64,000 bases of DNA from Flavobacteriales bacterium (GTDB taxonomy: Bacteria; Bacteroidota; Bacteroidia; Flavobacteriales_F; PHOS-HE28), in assembly GCA_016702645.1 (NCBI GenBank), contig JADJDP010000050.1, positions 62,001 through 126,000 on the forward strand, written 5' to 3'. The notes below the pieces were generated by a model that saw only the letters and a program-made list of their open reading frames with translations, was not told where the DNA came from and did no database searches. A program made the position numbers and the translations under genes. Each line of letters begins with the position of its first letter. Position 1 is the first letter of the stretch. Positions 8,970 to 17,733 of the stretch are shown here, piece by piece.

Positions 8970-11378
8970 ATGTCACGATCCCTTTTTCATCGTCTGTGCT
9001 TTGCCGGTTCGGCGATCGCCCTGTTTGGGGCCGCCCAAGCGCAGATCCCGACAAAGTGCGTGGAGATCGAGAGCATCCTTGCTGATGCCTGCAACAACGC
9101 CTGCAGCAATGCGCAGGAAGGCGAGAACGAGATGTTCCGCTTCATGGTCGGTCCGGCTCCCATTACGCTGGGCGATCTCACCGCTCAATGGGCCACCGCC
9201 AACAGCTTCCTCGGCTGGGTCCAGAACACCACGACAGCGTCCCTTACAGCACAACTGAACGCTACGATCACCAACTGCGGGTGGCTGCTGGAGCCTCCGA
9301 ATGGCGTCATCCCGGCCGGCCGCCGTGTTCTGGGTATCACCAGCACGGACATGTGCGTGGCGGGGAATTCGTTCGCAAGCCTGAGCGATACGTTGTACGT
9401 GATCTTCCAGAACCAGGGGAACACCTTCGGACACTTCAAGAACACGAACAACGGCACCACGATCACCAGTTGGCCGAGTGGCACCCAGAGTTTCCGCACG
9501 TTCATCCTGAGCGTACCATCCGAGGCCTGCTCCGACAGCGTTACCTACAACCTGTCGCAGATGGTCAACCAATTCGGGAGCTATGGCGGTGACTATGTCC
9601 AGAACGACGGTTCGACCTTGGTGGTCGGTTGGCCGGGAGCCCCCACGGTGACCTATGTGAACCATGGCTGTCAAGCACCTTTTACTCCGCTGACAGCGGA
9701 TATCACCACCGACCCGGTTGCGGTGCTATGCGGGTCCACCATTGAACTGAACGCCGTTGCCACAGGCAATGTGGTGAGTGTTCACTGGAGCGGTGGCGCG
9801 GGTACCTTCAGCAATGTGGTCACGAACAACACGCCTACACGCTTGCAGCAAGCGAGACCGGGGTACCGTCCTGTCCTTTTGTGCGGTGGGCCTTTGCGGT
9901 GATACCGTATGCGATCAGGTACAGATCCCTGTGCTTGCGTCTCCGCAACCTTCAATTTTGAGCATGCCTTCTTCCATAGGCTGTGGCGAGACCGCCTCGC
10001 TCTCGGCCACGGTCAACGGCTGGGCGACGAGTGTTTTCTGGCAGGGCGGCAGCGGCACTTGGAGCGATCCTTTGGGTGAGGTCACCGACTACACCCCCGG
10101 CTTTGCCGAATCCGGCGTCATCGCCCTGACGTTCTGCGCGGTGGGCAGTTGTTCGGATACCATATGCACGGCTGCCTCTCTTAATGTTGAAGGTGCTCCG
10201 ACGGCTTCCATTGTCGCTGACGGTCCTACCACGATCTGCGCGGGATCATCTGTTACGCTCACTGCCAGTGGCGGTAACACATACGCTTGGAGCACAGGGG
10301 CTGGCACTGCCTCCATTGATGCCAGTGTTGCCGGTACGTACACGGTAACTGCGACGAACGCCTGCGGCTTTGGAATGGCGGAGATCACCATCGAGGTCGA
10401 TCAGCCTCCCGTTGCACAAGTGAATGGCCCGCTCACAAGCTGTCCCGGGGAAGTCATCACGCTCCTCGCTTCGGGAGGAACGAGCTATGCCTGGAGCACT
10501 GGTGGCACTGGAGAAACAGTGCAGGTGGACCAACCAGGGACCTACTCCGTTGTGGTGAGCGCCGAGTGTGGGGCCGACCAAGCGGAGATCATTGTTCAAC
10601 CCGGCATTTCGTGGGAGCCCAGTTTTACCGTGGATGTCGAAGAGGGATGCAGCCCACTTTGTGTTCAATTCACAGCCCAGGAACTGGGTGAGGCCACCTT
10701 CGCGTGGGACTTCGGCGATGGCTCCACAGGTGATGGACCGAACGCTGGACATTGCTATGCTCCGGGTGACCATTCCGTAACGCTTACGGCCACGTCCATC
10801 GGCTATGCAACGGAATGTCCGGGTACGATCACGGTCGCGGACCTCATTCACGCCTGGCCCTTACCATCAGCGGCTATCGGGGCCTCGCCGGCAACCACCA
10901 CGATCGAGCAACCCACCATCCAGTTCATGGATCTTGGAACTGGTGCGAATGCCTGGCAGTGGACCTTCGGTGATGTGGGGACAGTTCCTCTACCGAGCCC
11001 TCACCGGCCTTCACCTATGATTCAGTAGCGTGCTACATCGCAACGCTGAAGGTCACCAACGCATACGGTTGCTTTGACAGCGCACGGTTCGAAGTATGCG
11101 TCGAGGATCCCTATTCGCTGTGGGTGCCCAACGCGTTCACCCCGAACGGTGACGGGTACAACGACACCTTCTTCCCGGTGACCACGGTTCGTTCGCCACT
11201 GGACTTCCAGTTCATGATCTTCGATCGCTGGGGGCAACAACTGTTCGTTAGTTCCTCGCCGGATCAAAGTTGGGACGGCGCCAATGCCACCAGCGGCGTT
11301 TACGTCTGGAAGCTCTGGATCCGAGACACGCTCGGGAAGCAGCACGAGAGCATCGGGCATGTGACGCTCGTGCGGTGA
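8970..11378 (+). CDS. Secreted Ig/PKD-repeat protein with gliding-motility C-terminal domain (frame broken)
   Basis: The ATG at 8970 begins MSRSLFHRLC with a signal peptide ending GAAQAQ. The first 230 residues resemble a lamin-tail-like domain (IPAGRRVLGITS, YVIFQNQGN). Ig-like repeats follow (TICAGSSVTLTASGGNTYAWSTG and its neighbour) and a PKD domain (FAWDFGDGSTGDG). It ends with a CHU_C domain (VPNAFTPNGDGYNDTF, FDRWGQQLF, GVYVWKLW, HVTLVR). The frame changes at three places: about 9831-9840 (TPT to YTLAASETG), the four-G run at 9860-9863, and the four-G run at 10977-10980. Each is repaired by adding one base, giving about 803 residues. It is T9SS cargo; its ligand is unknown. Confidence 0.78.
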
Positions 11379-11389
11379 TAAGGTCCTGA

Positions 11390-12418
11390 CTACTGTTTCA
11401 CAAAGCGCACCTGCTTGTGGGCGCGCGTGAAGTCCAACATATAAGTGCCGGGCTCCAGGGTTCTCACATCCAACTGAGCGTTGGCGTTCAAGGTGCCACC
11501 ACCAATGAGCAAACCGCGCGCATCGAGCAAGAGGTAAGGTTCAGCACGCGTGAACGGCGGGTCGAACCGAAGTACATCGCTCGTTGGGTTCGGGATAGCG
11601 CGCAAGGCGACGATAGTCGTCTCAGCGACACCGGAAGAGCAGGACACATCCACCAAGGAGACCGTGTTCGACCCACTGTTCGGAACGCACACTTTGTTGT
11701 TGACGGGGTCGAAATCGATATCGGCAGGATTGTTCAATCCGGCAGCGCCGATGTCAACCCCAGCTTGGGTGAAAGTGGGCTCATAGCGCGTGATGCGGTC
11801 AGGGCTCCAGGAGGCCGTCAGGAAGTTGCCATTGCAATCGATCGTTACGCCATCGATGTTTGAGACGCCACTACCTGCCACCAGCGTGGTGCTCGCTCCG
11901 CTTGTGCGATCGTATGCTTTGATCGGGGCATTGGATCCCCAGAAGACCACCACCAGTCGATCTCCGATGGGGTCCCAAACGATGCCGTTGGGCGTACCGG
12001 CGGTGTTCGCCACCAAGGTGGTGTGTGTGTTGTTCGCCACATCCACTTTGTAGATACGCGTGCCGCTGAAGTCCGTCACATACAAGTACTGCCCGTCCGT
12101 GGTAATTCCATTGAGGAAGGTGCCGCCCAAGTTGCGGTTGAAGACCAGCGTGGCGTCACTGAGCAAGTAGCCCTTCACGCTGCCGCCGCTGCAAGCGAAG
12201 AGCGTATCGCCCATGATCTCCAGACCGTAGGGTGCCGGACTCACGTTCACGAAGTTGGTGACCGTCCCCGCTTGATCGCGAACCTTGATGGAAGCACCGG
12301 TGGTGGTGCTCACGAAATAGCGATCACCAACAGCGTCGTACTCCACGCTTTCAGGACCGCTGTATTGTGCTGTTGCCGTGAGGCCGATGCCAACGAAAAG
12401 AACGAAAAATGGGCGCAT
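11390..12418 (-). CDS. Exported SMP-30/NHL-type beta-propeller with T9SS type A domain
   Basis: This 342-residue protein starts at the ATG at 12418 (MRPFFVLF) with a signal peptide ending TATAQ. Residues about 20-265 form propeller blades typical of SMP-30/gluconolactonase-like proteins: YDAVGDRYFVSTTTG, NGIVWDPIGDRLVVV, DGVTIDCNGNFLTASWSPDRI and PADIDFDPVNNKVCVPNSGSN. The last 75 residues are a T9SS sorting domain (IPNPTSDVLRF to LEPGTYMLDFTR). No lactonase metal site can be assigned with confidence. It converges on the preceding T9SS gene with only 11 nt between stops. Confidence 0.82.
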   Translation of the reverse strand: MRPFFVLFVGIGLTATAQYSGPESVEYDAVGDRYFVSTTTGASIKVRDQAGTVTNFVNVSPAPYGLEIMGDTLFACSGGSVKGYLLSDATLVFNRNLGGTFLNGITTDGQYLYVTDFSGTRIYKVDVANNTHTTLVANTAGTPNGIVWDPIGDRLVVVFWGSNAPIKAYDRTSGASTTLVAGSGVSNIDGVTIDCNGNFLTASWSPDRITRYEPTFTQAGVDIGAAGLNNPADIDFDPVNNKVCVPNSGSNTVSLVDVSCSSGVAETTIVALRAIPNPTSDVLRFDPPFTRAEPYLLLDARGLLIGGGTLNANAQLDVRTLEPGTYMLDFTRAHKQVRFVKQ

Positions 12419-12428
12419 GGTTCCTGAA

Positions 12429-12442
12429 AGTGTTGCAACACT
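12429..12442. promoter_or_regulatory. Perfect 14-bp palindrome upstream of the propeller gene
   Basis: AGTGTTGCAACACT is fully self-complementary and lies 10 nt before the start of the minus-strand propeller gene, in the divergent gap with apaG. It could be an operator or an RNA hairpin near the start; neither is proven. Confidence 0.35.
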
Positions 12443-12568
12443 AGGAGGAAGAGCGCATGACCTCGCGGTCGATCCGACGAACTTGTGAACAAGGCCGATG
12501 TAGGAGGCATTCACACTCACCGCACTTTTCATCCGATCCGATCCGCACGGATGAGCCTGTGGCGGCGT

Positions 12569-12576
12569 TAATCTTG
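12569..12576 (+). promoter_or_regulatory. Candidate -7 element for apaG, 4 nt before ATG
   Basis: TAATCTTG, one mismatch from TAnnTTTG, ends 4 nt before the apaG ATG. This is one of a group of such placements in the window that suggest leaderless mRNA. Confidence 0.35.
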
Positions 12577-12580
12577 TACC

Positions 12581-12985
12581 ATGGGCATCGCAGTTACCCA
12601 AGGCATACGGATCGCTGCGCGATCGCAGTATGAGCCATCGCACAGCGACCCGGCCGTGGCACGCTTCATCTTCAGCTACCGGATCACCATCACCAACCGA
12701 AGTGAAGAGGTCGTGCAGTTGATGCGTCGCCATTGGATCGTTCGCGACAGTCTCGCGGCCGTGCGCGAGGTGGAAGGTCCGGGCGTGGTGGGCGAAACTC
12801 CGATCCTGCAGCCCGGAGAGGAGTTCAGCTACAGCAGCGCATGCGACCTGCGCAGCGGATTCGGCAGGATGGAAGGCACCTATCTGATGCAGCGTGTGCG
12901 GGATGGCCTTGAGTTCCGCGTGACCATACCGGAGATGCACTTGGTATTCCCGGGGCAGCGAACTAACGCCCGGATCGGGCGTTAA
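12581..12985 (+). CDS. apaG: ApaG (DUF525) protein
   Basis: This 134-residue cytoplasmic protein matches ApaG along its whole length: FSYRITITNRSEE, LMRRHWIVRDS, VEGPGVVGETPILQPGEEFSYSSAC and GRMEGTY are the conserved core of its Ig-like fold. ApaG in enterobacteria is linked to magnesium/cobalt phenotypes and sits near apaH. Here it is not in an apaH operon, and its role in Bacteroidota is not established. Confidence 0.92.
   Translation: MGIAVTQGIRIAARSQYEPSHSDPAVARFIFSYRITITNRSEEVVQLMRRHWIVRDSLAAVREVEGPGVVGETPILQPGEEFSYSSACDLRSGFGRMEGTYLMQRVRDGLEFRVTIPEMHLVFPGQRTNARIGR
12964..12984 (+). terminator. Hairpin overlapping the apaG stop codon
   Basis: TAACGCCCG/CGGGCGTTA forms a 9-bp stem with a GAT loop, and the right arm contains the apaG stop. 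Only a short ATTGGTCTT tail follows, so this may be a weak terminator. Confidence 0.4.
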
Positions 12986-13040
12986 TTGGTCTTAATGGAG
13001 AGTTCCGGCTGCATGGCTGTGTATTTTGGCACCCTCTAAA

Positions 13041-13364
13041 ATGCAACGCGCGCTCCGTGTTCGGTCATCCCTTGTACGTTGGTCCATGCTCATGCGTGCC
13101 ACGTCGTTGATGATGGCATTCGCACTGTTCGTTGCGCCCCAGATACTGAACTCGCAGAGCATCGTTTCGCTTTATGCGGAGTGTGGATCACAACCTGTAC
13201 CCATCATTGAGGAGGAGGTTTTGAAGCATGCATGCGAGGTGCGAAGCGAAGTGTGCCCCCTTGCCTCTGAAGGGCACGTGAAGATCCTTCTTCACCAATA
13301 CGAAGAGAGCATGCTGGACCACCCCGCCATGGAGGTGCCGCACCAGCCTCCGAAGGGCGCTTGA
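13041..13364 (+). CDS. Small exported hypothetical protein
   Basis: An open frame of about 107 residues starts at ATG 13041, with an alternative ATG at 13086. It has a hydrophobic N-terminal helix (MMAFALFVAP) ending near LNSQS, consistent with a signal peptide. The mature part is a short cysteine-containing chain with an acidic-basic segment (IIEEEVLKHACEV) and a proline/histidine-rich tail. I do not recognise the family. It precedes the SulP/carbonic anhydrase pair in the same orientation, 84 nt away, so co-transcription is possible. Confidence 0.5.
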   Translation: MQRALRVRSSLVRWSMLMRATSLMMAFALFVAPQILNSQSIVSLYAECGSQPVPIIEEEVLKHACEVRSEVCPLASEGHVKILLHQYEESMLDHPAMEVPHQPPKGA

Positions 13365-13448
13365 CGATCGGTGGACTTCGGTCCCGGTTCATCGGCCATC
13401 GGCCGCTGAGGGTCAGTGCGTTTTACACGGTTACAATTGTCCTCGATC

Positions 13449-15024
13449 ATGGCTGCATTGAGTTATTTGAAGAATTGGAAGCAAAGATCTCCCGGCCTCG
13501 CTCGTCGTGTTCCTCGTTGCACTTCCGCTGTGTCTCGGCATCGCGGTGGCGAGCAACGCTCCACCAATGGCGGGTCTTATCGCCGGTGTCATCGGCGGCA
13601 TTGCGGTGGGCCTCGCCAGTGGTTCGTCTTTGGGGGTTAGCGGACCTGCCGCCGGTCTCACCGCCATAGTTTCCATGGGTATTGCCGAGCTCGGGTCCTT
13701 CGAGCTCTTCCTGGGCGCCGTAGTGGTCGCTGGCGTGCTCCAGATCCTATTGGGCGTCCTGCGCGCGGGCATCATCGCATACTACTTCCCAAGTTCGGTG
13801 ATCAAGGGCATGCTCGCCGGTATCGGCATCATCATCATCCTGAAGCAGATCCCGCACGCCTTGGGCGATGACAAGGATCCCATGGGCGATGAGAGCTTCG
13901 ACCAACCGGATAAGCTCAACACCTTCCAAGAGCTTTGGTCCGCGTTACAGGATCCCAACTTGGGCGCGGTCATCATCACGCTGGTCTGCCTTGCGGTGAT
14001 GCTCCTTTGGGAGCGGCCCTTCATCCAGCGGAACACCTGGCTGCGCTATATCCCCGGGCCGCTCCTCGCTGTGGGCGTTGGCATCGTGATGGCCGCTTCA
14101 TTCGTAGGGCACGCGGTACTGGCCATCGGGGCGGACCACTACGTGCCCTTGCCGGACTTGTCGGACGCCTCGTCGTTCTCCTTCCCATCCTTTGCGGCCA
14201 TCACGCAAGGGGCCTTCTGGAGCGTGGCCGTCACCATTGCTGTGGTCGCGAGCATTGAAACATTGCTATGCGTGGAAGCGACCGACAAGCTCGACCCGCA
14301 CAAGCGCACCACACCGGCCGATCGAGAGCTCTATGCCCAAGGGGCGGGCAACATCGTCAGCGGCTTGCTGGGCGGCCTGCCCCTTACCCAGGTGATCGTA
14401 CGCAGCTCGGCCAACATCCAGAGCGGTGGCCGCACCAAACTCTCGACTATCCTGCACGGTGTGTGGCTTGCCCTCTGCGTGATCACCATAGCGGGCCTGC
14501 TGCGCATGGTGCCCTTGGCAAGCCTCGCAGCGGTTCTGCTACTGGTGGGCTATAAGCTGGCCAAGCCATCGCTCTTCAAAGCCATTTGGGCGCAGGGCTT
14601 GCCTCAGTTCGTTCCGTTCCTGGCAACAGTCGGTTTCATGGCGTTCACGAACGACCTTTTAAGCGGTGTCGCGCTGGGCCTTGCAATGGCCTTCCTCCAT
14701 ATCCTCTGGAAGAACTACAAAGTACCGTTCCACTATGACCCACATCGCTACAAGCCCGGAATGCCGATCTATATCGAGCTCAGTGAGGATGTGACGTTCT
14801 TGAACAAGGCCGGTATCAAGCGTGCCTTGAACGAGATCCCCGATGGAGCGCGCGTTGTCATTGACGGCGGTCGATCGGTCGACCTCGATCCAGATGTGCG
14901 CGAGATCATTGACGACTTCGTCACGACCACATCGGAGCGCGGAATCCGCGTCCAAATGATGAACTTGCCTGCTGCGCCAGGAACGGCGCAAGCGGCTGCC
15001 CGCACGATGCTGGCCGAAAGCTGA
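13449..15024 (+). CDS. SulP family inorganic anion transporter (frame broken near start)
   Basis: This is a SulP/SLC26 transporter of about 524 residues after repair. The natural start is the ATG at 13449 (MAALSYLKNWK); removing one A from the AAA at 13483-13485 continues it as QDLPASLVVFLVALPLCLGIAVASN, the canonical first helix. Ten or more hydrophobic segments follow, with GVSGPAAGLTAI in helix 3. The C-terminal 85 residues form a STAS-like domain (YIELSEDVTFLNKAGI, ARVVIDGGRSVDLDPDV). The stop lies 18 nt before a beta-carbonic anhydrase gene, which strongly suggests bicarbonate as substrate. That is inference from context; sulfate cannot be excluded. Confidence 0.88.
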
Positions 15025-15042
15025 ACCTGAAAACCATCGATC

Positions 15043-15678
15043 ATGGACAACTACCATAAACTACTCCTCAACAACAAGACCTGGGCCGACAACACAGTTA
15101 AGCAAGACCCCGAGTTCTACCATCGGCTGGAGAAGATCCAACGTCCCGAGTTTTTGTGGATCGGGTGCAGCGACAGTCGCGTCCCCGCCAACGAGATCAC
15201 CGGAACGCAACCCGGAGAGATTTTCGTACACCGCAACATCGCCAACATGGTGGTTCATACGGATCTGAATCTGCTGAGCGTACTGCAATATGCCGTGGAA
15301 TACTTGAATGTAAAGCATGTGATCGTTTGCGGCCACTACGGCTGCGGAGGGGTGCACGCAGCCATGACCCACCAGAGCCTCGGACTGATAAATAAATGGC
15401 TGCGCAACATCAAGGATGTGTACCGCCTGCACAGAGCCGAAGTGGATGCCCAACCCACCGAGCAAGCACGGCTGGACCGCATGGTGGAACTCAACGTGCA
15501 GGAGCAGGTGCTGGACTTGGTGAAGACCAGCATCATCCAAAAGGCTTGGAAAGACCGAGGTGGCCCGCACCTTCATGGCTGGGTGTACAGCTTGCATGAC
15601 GGCATCGTGAAGCCGATCTGCGACGTACCGGCGGGCTCCGAAGTAGATGATATCTACCGATTCGACAATCTGGGCTGA
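15043..15678 (+). CDS. Beta-class carbonic anhydrase
   Basis: This 211-residue cytoplasmic zinc enzyme interconverts CO2 and bicarbonate. The zinc and catalytic residues are present: GCSDSRVPA (C42, D44, R46) and CGHYGCGGV (H98, C101). Full family length runs through WKDRGGPHLHGWVYSLHDG near the end. It lies 18 nt downstream of the SulP gene, a known functional pairing in which hydration is coupled to anion transport. A decayed piece of a second carbonic anhydrase follows directly. Confidence 0.95.
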   Translation: MDNYHKLLLNNKTWADNTVKQDPEFYHRLEKIQRPEFLWIGCSDSRVPANEITGTQPGEIFVHRNIANMVVHTDLNLLSVLQYAVEYLNVKHVIVCGHYGCGGVHAAMTHQSLGLINKWLRNIKDVYRLHRAEVDAQPTEQARLDRMVELNVQEQVLDLVKTSIIQKAWKDRGGPHLHGWVYSLHDGIVKPICDVPAGSEVDDIYRFDNLG

Positions 15679-15707
15679 CCCGCTCGTGGATTGCAATTCG
15701 CGCAGCG

Positions 15708-15956
15708 ATGCGGCTCCTCGGTGGTTTTGCCGCCATCTCCGACGAGGACCTGCGCTTCGACCGCCTTGTGGAGATCAACGTGGCGGAGCAGGTGTAGGAC
15801 TTGAGCCGTCCGAGCGTGATCCGGGATGCATGGGCCGCAGGGCGCAAGATCCAGCTCCTCGATTGGGTATACAGCCTCAAGGACGGCCTGATAATGGACC
15901 CGGAGGTGACCCGCTCCCGCTTCGAAGAGGAGGAAGGTGGCGTGGAGGTGGCTTGA
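15708..15956 (+). pseudogene. Remnant of a second beta-carbonic anhydrase (C-terminal third)
   Basis: In one frame from 15708 the translation reads RFDRLVEINVAEQV, a TAG stop at 15795-15797, then DLSRPSVIRDAW, LLDWVYSLKDGLI, ending at TGA 15954-15956. This aligns with RMVELNVQEQVLDLVKTSIIQKAW and HGWVYSLHDGIV of the intact neighbour, with the stop where that copy has leucine (TTG to TAG). The zinc-binding N-terminal two thirds are absent. The simplest reading is a tandem or related copy that has decayed. Confidence 0.75.
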
Positions 15957-15990
15957 GGCAGGTAAATTCGCCACGCACGGGCCGCGCGCC

Positions 15991-16054
15991 ATGTGATCAT
16001 GTGGGCATGTGCCCATTTGCACATGAGCACATGCCCGCTTGAGCAAATGAGCCA
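15991..16054 (+). repeat. Degenerate 8-nt-period tandem repeat running into the pruA start
   Basis: Eight consecutive octamers start at 15991, 15999, 16007, 16015, 16023, 16031, 16039 and 16047. The first is ATGTGATC, the third ATGTGCCC, the fifth ATGAGCAC, and the eighth (ATGAGCCA) carries the pruA start codon. Position 2 is T in all eight; positions 1, 3 and 5 agree in seven of eight; positions 6 and 8 agree in six. Inside it GGGCATGTGC (16003-16012) and GCACATGCCC (16027-16036) form a perfect inverted repeat. Confidence 0.75.
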
Positions 16055-17669
16055 ATTCAGCGTCCCCCTCCCGAAGAACGAGCCCGTACTCTCCTACGCG
16101 CCCGACACACCCGAGCGCGCAGCCTTGCAAGCCGAGCTCGACCGCCGCCTGCGCGCACGGATCGACGCGCCCATGTGGATCGCGGGCCACGCCATAGAGA
16201 CCAAGGACGTGCGGAAGATGAGCCCGCCGCACAAGCATGCACACAACCTTGGCGTGGCACATTTCGGCGAGGCCAAGCACGTGCGTGCCGCCATCGACGC
16301 TGCGCTGAAGGCGAAGAAGAACTGGGAGAGCATGCCCTTTGCTGAGCGGGCAGCCATTTTCCTGAAAGCGGCCGACCTCATCGCAGGCCCCTATCGCGCT
16401 AGCATCAACGCTGCCACCATGCTGGGCCAAGGGAAGAACTGCTTCCAGGCCGAGATCGATGCGGCCTGCGAGCTCATCGACTTCTTGCGTTTCAATGTCG
16501 CCTATGCGGAGCAGATCTACCGCGACCAGCCGGTGAGTTCATCCGGCGTATGGAACCGCTTGGAATACCGCGCGCTCGAAGGCTTCGTCTTCGCCCTAAC
16601 CCCGTTCAACTTCACGGCGATCGCTGGCAACCTCCCCGCCAGCTGCGCGCTCATGGGCAACACCGTGGTGTGGAAGTGTGCCGATACGCAGTGCTACAGT
16701 GCCCAAGTGCTGATGGAGGTCTTCATGGCGGCTGGCCTACCCGCAGGCGTGATCAACCTGATCCACGTGGACGGACCAACAGCCGGCGATGTCATCTTTT
16801 CGCACAAGGATTTCGCTGGCATCCACTTCACCGGCAGCACCAAGGTCTTCCGTCACATCTGGCAGACCATCGGCAATAACCTGCCCAAGTACCGCAGCTA
16901 TCCACGCATCGTGGGCGAGACGGGCGGCAAGGACTTCGTGCTCGCGCATCCCAGCGCCGATCCGAAAGTTGTGGCCACAGCGCTCTCACGTGGTGCCTTC
17001 GAGTTCCAGGGACAGAAATGCAGCGCGGCGAGCCGCGCTTACATCCCCGGGAACCTTTGGCCGGATGTGAAGAAGGAACTGCTGGCCGATCTCGCCGATA
17101 TGAAGATGGGCGACCCGCGCGAGTTCTCGAACTTCATCGGTGCCGTCATCGATGAGAAGAGCCTCGACAAGATCAGCGGTTACATCGCTGGCTTGAAGCA
17201 GGACAAGAAGAACATCCAGATCATCGCCGGAGGGAAGGCCGACAAGAAAACGGGCTACTTCGTGGAGCCCACCGTTGCCGTTACCAAGGATCCGAAGAGC
17301 GTTACGATGTGCGAGGAGATCTTCGGGCCGGTGCTCACGATTTACGTGTACCCTGAGGCCAAATGGAACGAGACGCTAAAGCTGGTGGACAGCACGGGTG
17401 AATACGCGCTTACCGGTGCTGTGATCAGCAACGATCGCGCGAGCATCATCGAGGCGCAAGAAGTGCTGCGCCATGCGGCTGGTAACTTCTACATCAACGA
17501 CAAACCCACAGGAGCCGTTGTGGGTCAGCAACCGTTCGGCGGCGCGCGCGGAAGCGGAACGAATGACAAGGCGGGCAGCTACCTCAACCTCATCCGTTGG
17601 GTGAGCCCACGTACGATCAAGGAGACCTTCGTTCCGCCGACGGATCATCGGTATCCGTTCCTGGGGTGA
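16047..17669 (+). CDS. pruA: L-glutamate gamma-semialdehyde (1-pyrroline-5-carboxylate) dehydrogenase
   Basis: This aldehyde dehydrogenase of 540 residues is in the PruA branch. It oxidises glutamate semialdehyde, from proline or ornithine, to glutamate with NAD. Diagnostic segments are FALTPFNFTAIAGNLPAS, the Rossmann-region HFTGSTKVFRHIW, VGETGGKDFV with the general-base glutamate, and FEFQGQKCSAASRAYIP with the catalytic cysteine. FGGARGSGTNDKAGS and WVSPRTIKETF near the end are typical of P5C dehydrogenases rather than other ALDHs. I chose the ATG at 16047; the upstream in-frame stretch to 15993 is repeat sequence. No proline dehydrogenase gene is adjacent. Confidence 0.92.
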   Translation: MSQFSVPLPKNEPVLSYAPDTPERAALQAELDRRLRARIDAPMWIAGHAIETKDVRKMSPPHKHAHNLGVAHFGEAKHVRAAIDAALKAKKNWESMPFAERAAIFLKAADLIAGPYRASINAATMLGQGKNCFQAEIDAACELIDFLRFNVAYAEQIYRDQPVSSSGVWNRLEYRALEGFVFALTPFNFTAIAGNLPASCALMGNTVVWKCADTQCYSAQVLMEVFMAAGLPAGVINLIHVDGPTAGDVIFSHKDFAGIHFTGSTKVFRHIWQTIGNNLPKYRSYPRIVGETGGKDFVLAHPSADPKVVATALSRGAFEFQGQKCSAASRAYIPGNLWPDVKKELLADLADMKMGDPREFSNFIGAVIDEKSLDKISGYIAGLKQDKKNIQIIAGGKADKKTGYFVEPTVAVTKDPKSVTMCEEIFGPVLTIYVYPEAKWNETLKLVDSTGEYALTGAVISNDRASIIEAQEVLRHAAGNFYINDKPTGAVVGQQPFGGARGSGTNDKAGSYLNLIRWVSPRTIKETFVPPTDHRYPFLG

Positions 17670-17733
17670 TGCCCGCATAGCGAAGGGCAATACGTTCGAT
17701 CGCGTTCCGTTCATTTGGCCACCGCCCATCGCC

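Noticed and set aside
2792..10980. Phase variation of surface proteins through homopolymer slippage
   Set aside because: The same short indels also hit gyrA and the SulP gene, which are not surface proteins, and the runs are only three to five bases long.
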